This document shows, piece after piece, positions 9,609 to 20,920 of a stretch of DNA of 64,000 nucleotides. Below the pieces are notes generated by a model. That model was given only the letters and a program-made list of their open reading frames with translations, had not been told where the DNA came from and made no database searches. Within the stretch, counting starts at the first letter, position 1; every line of letters begins with the position of its first letter. This stretch comes from an uncultured Gammaproteobacteria bacterium (lineage in GTDB: Bacteria > Pseudomonadota > Gammaproteobacteria > Nitrosococcales > Methylophagaceae): the NCBI GenBank assembly GCA_905479075.1, contig CAJQLA010000005.1, positions 62,001 through 126,000 of the forward strand, given 5' to 3'. The position numbers were made by a program, and so were the translations under genes.

Positions 9609-10781
9609 ATGAACTTGCATGAGTTTCAGGCGAAACAATTATTTGGTCGATATAAAATACCGACACCTAACGGACAAGTTGTCACAAGTGGGACACAAGC
9701 AAGACAAGCTGCCGAACAGCTAGGTGGAGAATTATGGGTTGTAAAGGCACAAGTTCATAGTGGTGGTCGGGGTAAAGCGGGTGGGGTAAAGTTAGTCGAG
9801 ACTTTAGATAGTGTCGCTGATGCGGCCTATGACATGCTCGGCCAACGCCTAGTGACACATCAAACTTTAGCGCAAGGTTTGCCAATCAATCAGGTGTTAG
9901 TCGAGCAGCCTTCTGATATTCAACGTGAATTATATTTAGCGGTGGTGATTGATCGCGTTAGCCAACAAATCGTGTTTATGGTTTCTGCTCAAGGAGGAAT
10001 GGATATAGAGCAAGTGGCAGATGAAACGCCAGATGCGATACTTAACTTGTTTATTGATCCTATTGTCGGTTTACAGGGTTACCAATGCAGAAGGGCTGGC
10101 TTTTTCCTCGGCTTAACGGGCGATGCTTTCAAACAGTTACAGAATTTAATGCAGGGTCTATATCAATTATTTATTGAAAATGATGGCAGTCTTGTGGAAA
10201 TAAACCCGTTAGTCGTGACGGGCCAGAATGAGTTGTTAGCAGTCGACGCTAAAGTGAACCTAGACGATAACGCATTATTTAGGCACGCTGAACTAGCTGC
10301 AATGTTTGACCCTGCACAGGAAGATGAAACGGAAGTTGTTGCGCAGCAGCATGGCTTAAATTATATTTCGCTCGATGGAGAAGTCGCTTGCATGGTTAAT
10401 GGTGCCGGTTTGGCTATGGCAACAATGGATTTGATTCAAAAAGAGGGAGGCAGTCCTGCTAATTTTCTTGATGTTGGTGGAGGTACAACTGCAGAGCGTG
10501 TAGCTCAAGCATTTAAGCTGATTTTATCGGATAGTAAAGTGAAATCAATATTGGTGAATATTTTCGGCGGTATTGTACGTTGTGACCTGATAGCCGAGGG
10601 CATTATCCAAGCGGCGAAGGAAGTTGAATTGACATTACCTGTCATTGTTAGGCTTGAAGGTACCAACGCTGATTTAGGACGTGGGTTATTAGCTAATAGT
10701 GGTATGACGATCTCAGTCGCACAAGATCTAACGGATGCTGCAAAGCAATCTGTTGCCGCTGCAAAGGAAGTAGCCAAATGA
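9609..10781 (+). CDS. sucC: Succinyl-CoA ligase (ADP-forming) beta subunit
   Basis: SucC binds the nucleotide with its ATP-grasp domain and pairs with SucD to interconvert succinyl-CoA and succinate in the TCA cycle. The 390-residue protein begins [12 protein letters not shown] and contains the [10 protein letters not shown] nucleotide loop at about residues 51-60. The metal-binding region VEINPLVV lies near 197-204 and the C-terminal [11 protein letters not shown] segment near 320. All are as in Escherichia coli SucC. The paralogous malate thiokinase MtkA looks similar, so malate-CoA ligase activity cannot be excluded from sequence reading alone. There is no sucAB (2-oxoglutarate dehydrogenase) beside it. 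The stop overlaps sucD by 4 bp. Confidence 0.92.
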   Translation: MNLHEFQAKQLFGRYKIPTPNGQVVTSGTQARQAAEQLGGELWVVKAQVHSGGRGKAGGVKLVETLDSVADAAYDMLGQRLVTHQTLAQGLPINQVLVEQPSDIQRELYLAVVIDRVSQQIVFMVSAQGGMDIEQVADETPDAILNLFIDPIVGLQGYQCRRAGFFLGLTGDAFKQLQNLMQGLYQLFIENDGSLVEINPLVVTGQNELLAVDAKVNLDDNALFRHAELAAMFDPAQEDETEVVAQQHGLNYISLDGEVACMVNGAGLAMATMDLIQKEGGSPANFLDVGGGTTAERVAQAFKLILSDSKVKSILVNIFGGIVRCDLIAEGIIQAAKEVELTLPVIVRLEGTNADLGRGLLANSGMTISVAQDLTDAAKQSVAAAKEVAK

Positions 10782-11652
10782 GTATCCTGATTGATAAAAA
10801 AACCCGTGTTATCTGCCAAGGTTTTACAGGTAAACAAGGTACATTCCATTCCGAACAAGCGCTTGCTTATGGGACTAATTTAGTCGGTGGTGTGACCCCG
10901 GGTAAAGGAGGACAAACGCATTTAGGAAAGCCGGTCTTTAACACTGTATATGATGCAGTTGAGCAAACCGGCGCAGACGCAACGATGATATATGTTCCAG
11001 CTGCTTTTGCTGCTGATGCTATTTTAGAAGCAGCTGATGCCGGCATAAGAATAATTGCCTGTATTACGGAAGGCATTCCTGTACTAGATATGTTGCGCGT
11101 AAAACATGCGGTTAATAACTATGGTGTTAATTTGATTGGTCCGAATTGTCCAGGCTTGATTACACCAGGGGAGTGTAAAATTGGCATTATGCCAGGATCC
11201 ATTCATCTTCCCGGTAAAATTGGCATAGTGTCACGTTCAGGTACATTGACTTATGAGGCAGTACATCAAACGACACAAAATGGCTTAGGACAAAGTACTT
11301 GTGTTGGTATAGGCGGCGATCCTATACATGGTATGAGCTTCATTGATTGCCTTGAATTATTTGAAAATGATCCACAGACAGAAGGTATCGTCATGGTAGG
11401 TGAGATCGGTGGTCAAGCAGAAGAAGATGCTGCGGACTATATTCGTGATCACGTTACAAAGCCTGTAGTGGCCTATATCGCTGGTTTAACAGCACCTGAG
11501 GGTAAAAGAATGGGGCACGCCGGTGCTATTATTAGTGGCGGACAAGGTACGGCAGAAGCGAAGTTCGCGGCTTTAGAAAAAGCAGGTGTCCGCTTAGCGT
11601 TGTCTCCTGCTGAAATGGGCGATCAAATTTTTGAGGCGATGGCGAATAACTG

Positions 11653-11653
<1 letters not shown>
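10778..11653 (+). CDS. sucD: Succinyl-CoA ligase alpha subunit
   Basis: SucD binds CoA and carries the phosphohistidine intermediate. The 291-residue protein shows the N-terminal CoA-binding segment ([10 protein letters not shown] at about 15-24 and GVTPGKGG at 38-45), the [10 protein letters not shown] loop at about 121-130, and the active-site histidine H247 in [14 protein letters not shown]. Length and motifs match bacterial SucD. The start codon sits in the ATGA overlap with sucC. The stop shares one base with the nadE start, so translational coupling across sucC-sucD-nadE is likely. Confidence 0.94.
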
Positions 11654-13640
<1,987 letters not shown>

Positions 13641-13661
13641 TAGCTGAACGAAAATTCTCAA

Positions 13662-14444
13662 TTATTCAACAGTTGTTTGGCGTACATGTGTTATGCCAGA
13701 ATGATCTGGATAATTGAGCTCTAAAACACGTAAAGCATCGTCAGATAGATCTGTTAATCCAAGTATTTTATATGCCTTAGCCATGATGAATAAGGCATCA
13801 GCCATGGCTGGCGTACGAGGATAGTTTTCAATAACGTATTTGCCGCGATTAGCAGCAGCGATATAAGAACTTCGACGCATATAAAAGTGCGCTACATTGA
13901 CTTCATATTGTGCTAAGCGATTGCGTAAATAGACGATACGTTGACTGGCATCTTCACTATATTGGCTATTCGGATAACGATTAACTAATGCCGTAAAGTC
14001 TTTTAGAGCAAAAAAAGCCGAGCCAGGATCACGTTGAGTTTCATCACGTGGTATGTATTTTTCCACGATACCGATATCGCGGGTAAAGTTGATTAAGCCG
14101 CGTAAGTAAATTGCATAATCCATACTTTCATTAAGCGGGTATACACGCATAAAACGGTCAATGGTGGCAATAGCTGCCTCAGGGTCATCGCCTTTGTAAT
14201 GTGCATAAGCCGATTCTAATAGCGCTTGCTGAGCATAGTCGCCGAATGGAAAACGTGCTTCTAATTGGCTGTAATAACGTAAAGCCGTTTGATAATCTTC
14301 TTCATCTAAAGAAGCTTTAGCTTCAGAATATAGATGTTCAACTGTCCAGTCATCCTCGACATTTTTGATCTCTTTCTGTTCGAACATAGAACAGCCAGAC
14401 AAGGTGAAAATAGTGATGAGAAGCGGTATGTAATATTTTTTCAT
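13662..14444 (-). CDS. bamD: Outer membrane protein assembly factor BamD
   Basis: The 260-residue lipoprotein has a signal peptide ending in LSGC (lipidated Cys18), followed by tandem TPR repeats over roughly residues 30-245. Typical BamD segments include YxxAKxxLDEEDYxTALRYY, ARFPFGDYAQQALLE and YPNSQYSEDA. BamD is the essential lipoprotein partner of BamA in beta-barrel insertion. The gene is convergent with glnB and stands alone. A second Bam lipoprotein, BamE, is encoded at 30781-31449. Confidence 0.94.
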   Translation of the reverse strand: MKKYYIPLLITIFTLSGCSMFEQKEIKNVEDDWTVEHLYSEAKASLDEEDYQTALRYYSQLEARFPFGDYAQQALLESAYAHYKGDDPEAAIATIDRFMRVYPLNESMDYAIYLRGLINFTRDIGIVEKYIPRDETQRDPGSAFFALKDFTALVNRYPNSQYSEDASQRIVYLRNRLAQYEVNVAHFYMRRSSYIAAANRGKYVIENYPRTPAMADALFIMAKAYKILGLTDLSDDALRVLELNYPDHSGITHVRQTTVE

Positions 14445-14591
14445 GTGTGTAGATTACGCTAGCATGAGAGTGAAGGCAAAGCTGATTGTACTATCTTGGA
14501 AAAATAAATTGTAGTCAATGTTTTTGGATTTCAAGAAATCGAATCAATGTACAATAGTGTGATAAATTTTGACAACGGTTTTAAGGAAACG

Positions 14592-15746
14592 ATGCAACAT
14601 TTAATTATTGGCATATTGTTAGGTTTAACTTTTTCAATGCCTCTCAAGGCGACAACATTTGACTTGGCTGATGAACAGACACGTGTAGTTGGACATAATT
14701 TAGTTGTATTGAGCAGGATGGAAGATACCTTGCTTGATATAGCGAGACGTTTTGACCTCGGCTATAGTGAAATTGTGAGTGCAAACCCAGGCGTTGATGT
14801 GTGGTTACCTGGTGCCGGGCAGCGAGTTGTTGTGCCTAATCGTTTTATTCTGCCCGATGCACCAAGAAAAGGTATTGTGATTAATTTAGCCGAAATGCGG
14901 CTTTACTATTACCCAAAGAAAGAAAAGGGTCGTACTCAGCAAGTGATTACTCATCCTTTAGGTATAGGGCGAGAAGGTTGGAAAACACCTTTGGGTAGCA
15001 CTAAAATTATTCAAAAGAAGAAAGATCCTACTTGGACACCACCTGCCTCTATATTAGCCGAACATTTAGCAGAAGGTGATCCATTACCAAAAGTAGTGCC
15101 CGCGGGTCCCGATAACCCATTAGGTGCTTTTGCTATGCGTTTGGGCATGCCAGGCTATTTATTGCATGGGACAAATAAGCCTTATGGTGTGGGTCTGCGG
15201 GTGAGTCATGGTTGTATTCGCTTATTTCCTGAAGACATTGAACATTTGTTTGGCAAAGTTGACTTGAACACGACTGTAAATATTATCTATCAACCTTATA
15301 AAGCGGCATCACAAGATGGGATCCTTTATGTAGAAGCGCATGCAGATCAAGAAGACATGGATCCCAATGTTAACAATATGACAACAATGGTCTCAGCTAT
15401 TTTGAAAGAAAAGGATCAGATTAATGATGAGGATTGGCTATTTGCGCAAACTGCGATTGAACAGCAAGAAGGTATCGTTAAACCAATTGATGATCTAGAG
15501 GCAGAGGTTATAGAAGGTGTTTGGTTTCTGCACGCCGGCTTAGCAGAAGATTCAAAAGAAAAACTGAATCAGGCATTAGAAGATTTAAACGCCAATGAGA
15601 ACTTCTGGCCAATCAATGGGGCGCATGGCGAAATGCTATTAGGGCCATTTGAAAATAAACAACAAGCTGAGAAGATGAGTGATGAATTGTCGCACTTGAT
15701 GGGTGAATCGGTGTGGTTGACTTTAGTGGCGAGTGAGGTGTTGTAG
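14592..15746 (+). CDS. LysM and YkuD-type L,D-transpeptidase (ErfK/YbiS family)
   Basis: This enzyme forms L,D-peptide crosslinks or attaches lipoproteins to peptidoglycan. The start chosen is ATG at 14592, because it follows a TAAGGAAAC Shine-Dalgarno sequence and gives a clean signal peptide; an in-frame ATG at 14547 would add 15 residues before it. The mature 384-codon product has a LysM-like segment (about 35-90), a YkuD catalytic domain (about 95-245) with SHGCIR at 205-210 (H206, C208), and a C-terminal SPOR-like segment (GPFENKQQAEKM). The adjacent, convergent Lpp-like lipoprotein gene is a plausible substrate source. Confidence 0.92.
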   Translation: MQHLIIGILLGLTFSMPLKATTFDLADEQTRVVGHNLVVLSRMEDTLLDIARRFDLGYSEIVSANPGVDVWLPGAGQRVVVPNRFILPDAPRKGIVINLAEMRLYYYPKKEKGRTQQVITHPLGIGREGWKTPLGSTKIIQKKKDPTWTPPASILAEHLAEGDPLPKVVPAGPDNPLGAFAMRLGMPGYLLHGTNKPYGVGLRVSHGCIRLFPEDIEHLFGKVDLNTTVNIIYQPYKAASQDGILYVEAHADQEDMDPNVNNMTTMVSAILKEKDQINDEDWLFAQTAIEQQEGIVKPIDDLEAEVIEGVWFLHAGLAEDSKEKLNQALEDLNANENFWPINGAHGEMLLGPFENKQQAEKMSDELSHLMGESVWLTLVASEVL

Positions 15747-15768
15747 AAAAAATTATATTTCAGAGATA

Positions 15769-15806
15769 AAAAAGCCGGGGCATCATAAGATGCCCCGGCG
15801 CTTTTA
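15769..15806. terminator. Bidirectional rho-independent terminator
   Basis: A perfect 10 bp stem (GCCGGGGCAT at 15774-15783 pairing with ATGCCCCGGC at 15790-15799) with a 6-base loop lies between the convergent transpeptidase and lpp-like genes. The A-run at 15767-15773 gives a strong U-tract for the reverse-strand lipoprotein transcript. The CTTTTA run on the other side can also serve the forward gene. Confidence 0.85.
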
Positions 15807-15817
15807 TATAATCGTTA

Positions 15818-16099
15818 TTATTTGCTCATTGCTTTATGAAACATACGATCTACTTTTTCATTCGCTGCATCAGCTGAAGCTTGAGCAGAACGTGCAGTTT
15901 CTAGAGCTACATTAGCTGTATTTTCAACTTGTAACAGGTGTGTTTCAATTTTACCAACGTGAGCTTCTACACGTCCGAAGTGGTCTTTAATGGCAGTGAT
16001 ATCAACAGTATCAAGGCTATGGTGATGACCTGAGCTCGCACATGCTGTTAAAAGCGCTAAAGGTAAAACTACAGCACCCAATTTAGTTAATGATTTCAT
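15818..16099 (-). CDS. Lpp/OprI-like alanine-zipper murein lipoprotein
   Basis: The 93-residue protein has a lipoprotein signal ending in LLTAC (Cys20), then a His-rich linker, then an Ala-rich heptad region (VALETARSAQASADAANEK) typical of trimeric Lpp-type coiled coils. It ends in lysine (MSK), the residue that an L,D-transpeptidase joins to peptidoglycan in Lpp. A strong Shine-Dalgarno sequence (AAAGGGGAAAAG) and a strong terminator suggest high expression. Its convergent neighbour is an L,D-transpeptidase, which supports a cell-wall anchoring role. Confidence 0.85.
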   Translation of the reverse strand: MKSLTKLGAVVLPLALLTACASSGHHHSLDTVDITAIKDHFGRVEAHVGKIETHLLQVENTANVALETARSAQASADAANEKVDRMFHKAMSK

Positions 16100-16237
16100 T
16101 CTTTTCCCCTTTGTTTAAATTAATGAACCTTGCGGCCTATTACATTGCCATTAAGCAATATACTACGAGGCTATCAGGATTTAATTAAGCTGTCCAACCC
16201 TTTGAAAACATAATCTGTCTGATGGGCAATTTGTTGT

Positions 16238-16243
16238 TATAAT
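16238..16243 (+). promoter_or_regulatory. Candidate -10 box upstream of suhB
   Basis: A perfect TATAAT lies 84 bp before the suhB start in a 227 bp divergent intergenic region shared with the lipoprotein gene. I could not find a convincing -35 hexamer at the right spacing. The call is therefore weak. Confidence 0.3.
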
Positions 16244-16326
16244 AGCGCGCTTTATTAGAATCATGGTTGGTCGTTGCTACCATCTTGCTAATTCATCTTT
16301 GTTTTTTGCTCTGGAAAAATTAGTCT

Positions 16327-17124
16327 ATGCATCCTATGCTGAATATCGCTATTCGTGCAGCGCGTAGTGCGGGTAATATTATTGTTCGCTCATTACAACA
16401 CGTCGAACACCTAGAAATTACCACAAAAGGTCGTAATGATTTTGTATCTGATGTTGATAGGCTTGCAGAACAAGAAATAATTAATACCATCAAAAAAGCT
16501 TATCCAGAACATGCGGTTTTGGCCGAAGAGTCTGGTCAAAATGGTGAAAGTGATACTGTTTGGGTTATTGACCCTTTAGATGGGACAACAAATTTCTTAC
16601 ACGGTTTTCCACATTATTGTGTCTCGATAGCTGTTGTGTTCAAAGGTAAGGTTGAGCATAGTGTTATCTATGATCCCTTACGTGATGAATTATTTACTGC
16701 TACACGCGGCTCTGGCGCAAAATTAAATGACAGACGCCTTCGTGTGACGAAACGTAAAGAATTAAAAGAAGGATTATTAGCGACGGGTTTTCCATTTAAA
16801 TATCCCGAGCATCTGACACCTTATTTAGCCACATTTAATGCCATTTTCCCTCAAGTTGCAGATATTAGACGTGGTGGCTCTGCTGCTTTAGATCTTGCTT
16901 ATGTTGCGGCAGGTCGAGTCGATGGCTATTGGGAAATTGGTTTGCAGAAGTGGGATTTAGCTGCAGGCATGTTACTCATTGAAGAAGCGGGCGGTATTAC
17001 CAGTGATTTTGTTGGTGGTAACAACCATTACGAGAGTGGCAATATTGTTGCTGGAAACATAGCTATACAACAGCAAATGTTGGATTCAATTTCACCTCAC
17101 TTAACAGACGAACTTAAGCGATAG
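16327..17124 (+). CDS. suhB: Inositol-1-monophosphatase SuhB
   Basis: The 265-residue magnesium-dependent phosphatase of the IMPase superfamily has its metal-binding motifs in order: AEESG near residue 69, DPLDGTTNFLHGFPHY near 84, and WDLAAGMLLIEEAGG near 215. In Escherichia coli SuhB also acts in rRNA antitermination complexes with NusA. That second role is family knowledge, not visible here. The gene stands alone between the divergent lpp-like gene and typA. A short inverted repeat (CGTATT/AATACG) followed by CTTTT at 17128-17151 may be a weak terminator. Confidence 0.94.
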   Translation: MHPMLNIAIRAARSAGNIIVRSLQHVEHLEITTKGRNDFVSDVDRLAEQEIINTIKKAYPEHAVLAEESGQNGESDTVWVIDPLDGTTNFLHGFPHYCVSIAVVFKGKVEHSVIYDPLRDELFTATRGSGAKLNDRRLRVTKRKELKEGLLATGFPFKYPEHLTPYLATFNAIFPQVADIRRGGSAALDLAYVAAGRVDGYWEIGLQKWDLAAGMLLIEEAGGITSDFVGGNNHYESGNIVAGNIAIQQQMLDSISPHLTDELKR

Positions 17125-17185
17125 AGTCGTATTTTTAATGCAATACGCTTTTCCGATTCAGCTTTAACTATAAGAACAAATAATA

Positions 17186-19018
17186 ATGACATCAAGTACA
17201 AGAGAAATAAGTAAGCTACGTAACATTGCGATCATAGCCCATGTCGATCACGGTAAAACAACGTTAGTCGATCAGTTGCTGCGTCAGTCAGGCACGTTCA
17301 GTGAACATGAAGAACTACAAGAACGTGTGATGGACTCTAATGATTTAGAACGTGAACGTGGTATTACTATCTTGTCAAAAAATACAGCAATCAGCTGGAA
17401 TGGTTACCACATCAACATTGTTGATACACCAGGACATGCTGATTTTGGTGGTGAAGTAGAACGTGTTTTATCGATGGTTGATTCAGTTCTTCTTTTAGTT
17501 GACTCAGCTGAAGGACCGATGCCTCAAACTCGCTTTGTGACACAAAAAGCTTTAGCTCTTGGTCTAAAACCGATTGTCGTTATCAATAAAATTGATAAGC
17601 CAAGTGCACGCCCAAGTTGGGTGTTGGATCAAACGTTTGATTTATTTGCCAACCTAGATGCAACAGATGAACAATTGGACTTTGACGTTATTTATGCATC
17701 AGGGCTGAATGGTTTTGCAGGGCTTGACGAAGATGTTCGTTCGGGTGATATGACACCACTATTTCAGCTTGTGGTGGATAAAGTGGAGCACCCTGAAGTT
17801 GATGCTGAAGGACCGTTCAGAATGCAGGTTACCTCGCTTGACTATAATAGTTATGTGGGTGTTATAGGTGTTGGCCGAATTGAGCGTGGCACGGTTAAAA
17901 CCAATACGCCAGTTACAGTCGTCGATACGGAAGGTAACAAGCGTAATGGTCGTGTTTTAACAGTCATGGGTTTCATGGGGCTGCAAAGGGAAGAAGTTGA
18001 ATCAGCACAGGCTGGAGATATCATCGCTTTCACGGGTCTAGATCCTCTGAATATATCAGATACGCTTTGTGATCCTAATGCTGTGGAAGCATTGCCTCCA
18101 TTGACTGTCGATGAACCGACAGTCACGATGACATTTCAAGTCAATAATTCACCGTTTGCGGGTAAAGAAGGCAAGTTTGTAACAACACGTCAGATTAAAG
18201 AACGACTAGATCGAGAGTTAATACATAATGTGGCATTACGTGTAGAACAAATGCCAGAAGATCCTGATAAATTTAAGGTGTCAGGTCGTGGTGAATTACA
18301 CCTCTCAGTTTTAATAGAAAATATGCGTCGCGAGGGTTATGAGATGGGTGTATCTCGACCAGAAGTGATTATTCGAGAAGTGGATGGTGTTAAAGAAGAG
18401 CCTTATGAATCTGTTACTGCTGATGTAGAAACTGAACATCAAGGCACCATCATGGAGAAGTTAGGTGAACGTGGCGCACAACTAAGCGATATGGTACCGG
18501 ATGGTAAAGGCCGTGTACGTTTAGACTTTACGATTCCATCCCGTGGTCTGATTGGTTTTAGAACAGAGTTTTTAACCGCTACACAAGGTACAGGACTCAT
18601 CTATAGTGTGTTTGATCACTATGCGCCAGTGAAAATGGGTGATTTTGGTAAACGGACTAATGGTGTGTTAATCGCCAATGGTGTAGGTAAAGCTGTTGCG
18701 TTTGCGATTTTTAATTTACAAGAACGTGGCCGTATGTTCATTGGGCATGGCGATGAAGTTTATGAGGGTATGGTTATTGGTATCCATTCTCGTGATAATG
18801 ATCTCGTTGTAAACCCGCTTAAAGGTAAGCAGCTTACCAATGTTCGTGCCTCTGGTACTGATGAAGCTATTTCCTTAACGCCGCCTATACGGATGAGCTT
18901 GGAACAAGCGCTTGAATTCATTGGTGAGGATGAGTTGCTTGAAGTAACGCCAAAATCCTTACGTGTACGTAAGAAATTGTTACTAGAGCATGAACGAAAA
19001 CGTGCTTCGCGTGGTTGA
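17186..19018 (+). CDS. typA: Ribosome-associated translational GTPase TypA/BipA
   Basis: The 610-residue EF-G-like GTPase has the G1 motif [10 protein letters not shown] near residues 18-27, G2 RGIT, G3 [10 protein letters not shown], and G4 NKID. Domains II, III and V follow, with the BipA-specific C-terminal domain. BipA binds the ribosome and helps 50S assembly and stress adaptation, especially at low temperature. Length and all G motifs are normal. It is monocistronic by spacing (61 bp before, 82 bp after). Confidence 0.97.
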   Translation: MTSSTREISKLRNIAIIAHVDHGKTTLVDQLLRQSGTFSEHEELQERVMDSNDLERERGITILSKNTAISWNGYHINIVDTPGHADFGGEVERVLSMVDSVLLLVDSAEGPMPQTRFVTQKALALGLKPIVVINKIDKPSARPSWVLDQTFDLFANLDATDEQLDFDVIYASGLNGFAGLDEDVRSGDMTPLFQLVVDKVEHPEVDAEGPFRMQVTSLDYNSYVGVIGVGRIERGTVKTNTPVTVVDTEGNKRNGRVLTVMGFMGLQREEVESAQAGDIIAFTGLDPLNISDTLCDPNAVEALPPLTVDEPTVTMTFQVNNSPFAGKEGKFVTTRQIKERLDRELIHNVALRVEQMPEDPDKFKVSGRGELHLSVLIENMRREGYEMGVSRPEVIIREVDGVKEEPYESVTADVETEHQGTIMEKLGERGAQLSDMVPDGKGRVRLDFTIPSRGLIGFRTEFLTATQGTGLIYSVFDHYAPVKMGDFGKRTNGVLIANGVGKAVAFAIFNLQERGRMFIGHGDEVYEGMVIGIHSRDNDLVVNPLKGKQLTNVRASGTDEAISLTPPIRMSLEQALEFIGEDELLEVTPKSLRVRKKLLLEHERKRASRG

Positions 19019-19100
19019 ATAGAAAAAAGCTAGAACTTAGCATCTTTTAATAAGACAGGGTATGCTAATTGGATGCTCTATAGTTGTATAAGGTTTCATT

Positions 19101-19322
19101 ATGCGGATTTTGATTTTAATTGCGATTGGATTATTACTGTACATCATTATTGGTAATATTCTCCGTAAAAATAAACTTTCATCACTAGAAGATACTGACC
19201 CAGAAAAGATGGTGAGCTGTAAACATTGTGGCTTACATATTCTTGAACAAGAAGCGCTTAAGTCGGGACAAAGTTTTTATTGCTCGCAAAGCCACCTTGA
19301 GGCAGATACTCAAGCTAAATAA
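19101..19322 (+). CDS. PP0621-like small membrane zinc-ribbon protein
   Basis: The 73-residue protein has one N-terminal membrane helix (about residues 2-20) and a short cytoplasmic tail. The tail carries a treble-clef or zinc-ribbon-like pattern, CKHCG at 40-44 and FYCSQSH near 58-64. Similar small proteins of the PP0621 family precede pilS in pseudomonads. Its stop codon overlaps the pilS start by one base (TAATG), so the two are probably translated together. The function is unknown; a role in PilS regulation is inference from the coupling. Confidence 0.8.
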   Translation: MRILILIAIGLLLYIIIGNILRKNKLSSLEDTDPEKMVSCKHCGLHILEQEALKSGQSFYCSQSHLEADTQAK

Positions 19323-20920
19323 TGCTAGGGAAAAATAGCAAATTGGATACTAATGCCGATGCTTTATCATGGCGTTCCCTTCTTGCTTTTTCTAGCTATC
19401 GCTTATTTTTAGCACTCATCTTATTTATTGTTTTTTACTTTGATTTACCACCGGCATTTCTGGGTGAATCAAAGCCAGATCTATACCTCGCCATCAGCCA
19501 AACCTATATTGCCACGGCTTTTGTATTATTGCTCTTTGTGTTCAATCGCTGGGACTCATTTACTAGACAAGTAAAAATACAGCTAACAATAGATATCATT
19601 TTATTGGCCTTGATTATTCATGCGAGTGGTGGGCTTCGATCTGGTTTAGGTTCTTTATTGGTGGTCGTCGTTATTTCCGGTGGTGCGCTAATTCCAGGCC
19701 GCTTTGCCGCCTTTTTTGCTGCATTGGCAACGTTTTCTGTGCTATCAGAAGCCGCTTTCTCCCAGACTTTGGGTGATGGCTCATCCAAATATAGCTATGC
19801 AGGTCTTTTGGGTGCGACTTTTTTTGCAACGGCTATATTGACAGAATTACTATCAAAGAAAATTATATCTAGTCAAAAATTAGCTCAAGAAAGAGCGGAA
19901 GATTTGGCAAATCTAGCAGTATTAAATAACCATATTATTAGTCGAATGCAAACAGGCGTTTTAGTGATTGATGGGGAAGGTAGAATACAATTAAGCAATG
20001 AGTCTGCACAGAAAATATTAGGCATAGAAGCTGCAAAAAAAGAAGATACCTTAAAATACTGGGTGCCCATATTAGGTATTCAGCTGTGGCGTTGGAAGCA
20101 GAGCCGCACCAACACTTTTGAGCCTTTCCAAGCGCGCACTGACTTACCCGAGGTTGTAGCGAGTGCGATGAACTTAGCAAGTGGTGAGACAGTACTTTAT
20201 ATAGAAAACACATCTGCAGTGGCACAACAGGCACAGCAATTAAAATTAGCCTCATTAGGACAACTGACAGCAAGTATAGCCCATGAAGTGCGTAATCCAC
20301 TTGCCGCGATAAGCCATGCTGGTGAACTTTTATCAGAAGCTAAAGCAGAAGATGAAGAACTTACAAAGCTAACAGGTATTATTCAGCGACATAGCTCTCG
20401 CGTGAATAATATTATAGAAACGATTTTAGAAATGAGTCGTATGAAAGCGATTGAACCATCAGTCTTAGTTTTAGAAACATGGCTTGAACAATTTATTGGT
20501 GAATTTTGTGATTATCATCAACTAGATAGACGAGAAGTCAACCTAGTGAGTAAAGCGCCTTTGGCCACAGTATATATTGATGCTGATCAACTTCATCAAG
20601 TCATGTTGAATCTATTTGAAAACGCTTGGTATTATTCTCATTCAGAGGATGATGAACGGATTATCGTTACACTAGAGCAACAGGGTAATGATGTGATCAT
20701 TGATGTCGCTGATAATGGGCCGGGTGTTTCGGAAAAAATTAGAGAAAGTCTGTTTGAACCTTTCCAGTCTCAACGCCAAGGTGGTACAGGATTAGGTTTA
20801 TACTTGGCACGCGAGTTGTGTCAAGCTAATGGTGCTCGTTTAAGCTATTTACCCGATGAGCAAGGGCGAACTTGTTTTAGAATAAATATATCAGTAGACC
20901 GATTCGAGAATTTAGCATGA
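19322..20920 (+). CDS. pilS: PilS-like sensor histidine kinase
   Basis: The 532-residue protein has about six membrane helices in its first 180 residues, a PAS domain at about 195-300, and a HisKA/HATPase core. The phosphorylated histidine is H321 in SIAHEVRNPLAAI. The N box (NLFENAWYY), the G1 box DNGPGV and the G2 box GGTGLGLYLA are intact. In Pseudomonas PilS monitors pilin in the membrane and controls PilR. The gene overlaps pilR by 4 bp (ATGA). No pilA is in the window, so the pilin target is assumed. Confidence 0.88.
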   Translation: MLGKNSKLDTNADALSWRSLLAFSSYRLFLALILFIVFYFDLPPAFLGESKPDLYLAISQTYIATAFVLLLFVFNRWDSFTRQVKIQLTIDIILLALIIHASGGLRSGLGSLLVVVVISGGALIPGRFAAFFAALATFSVLSEAAFSQTLGDGSSKYSYAGLLGATFFATAILTELLSKKIISSQKLAQERAEDLANLAVLNNHIISRMQTGVLVIDGEGRIQLSNESAQKILGIEAAKKEDTLKYWVPILGIQLWRWKQSRTNTFEPFQARTDLPEVVASAMNLASGETVLYIENTSAVAQQAQQLKLASLGQLTASIAHEVRNPLAAISHAGELLSEAKAEDEELTKLTGIIQRHSSRVNNIIETILEMSRMKAIEPSVLVLETWLEQFIGEFCDYHQLDRREVNLVSKAPLATVYIDADQLHQVMLNLFENAWYYSHSEDDERIIVTLEQQGNDVIIDVADNGPGVSEKIRESLFEPFQSQRQGGTGLGLYLARELCQANGARLSYLPDEQGRTCFRINISVDRFENLA

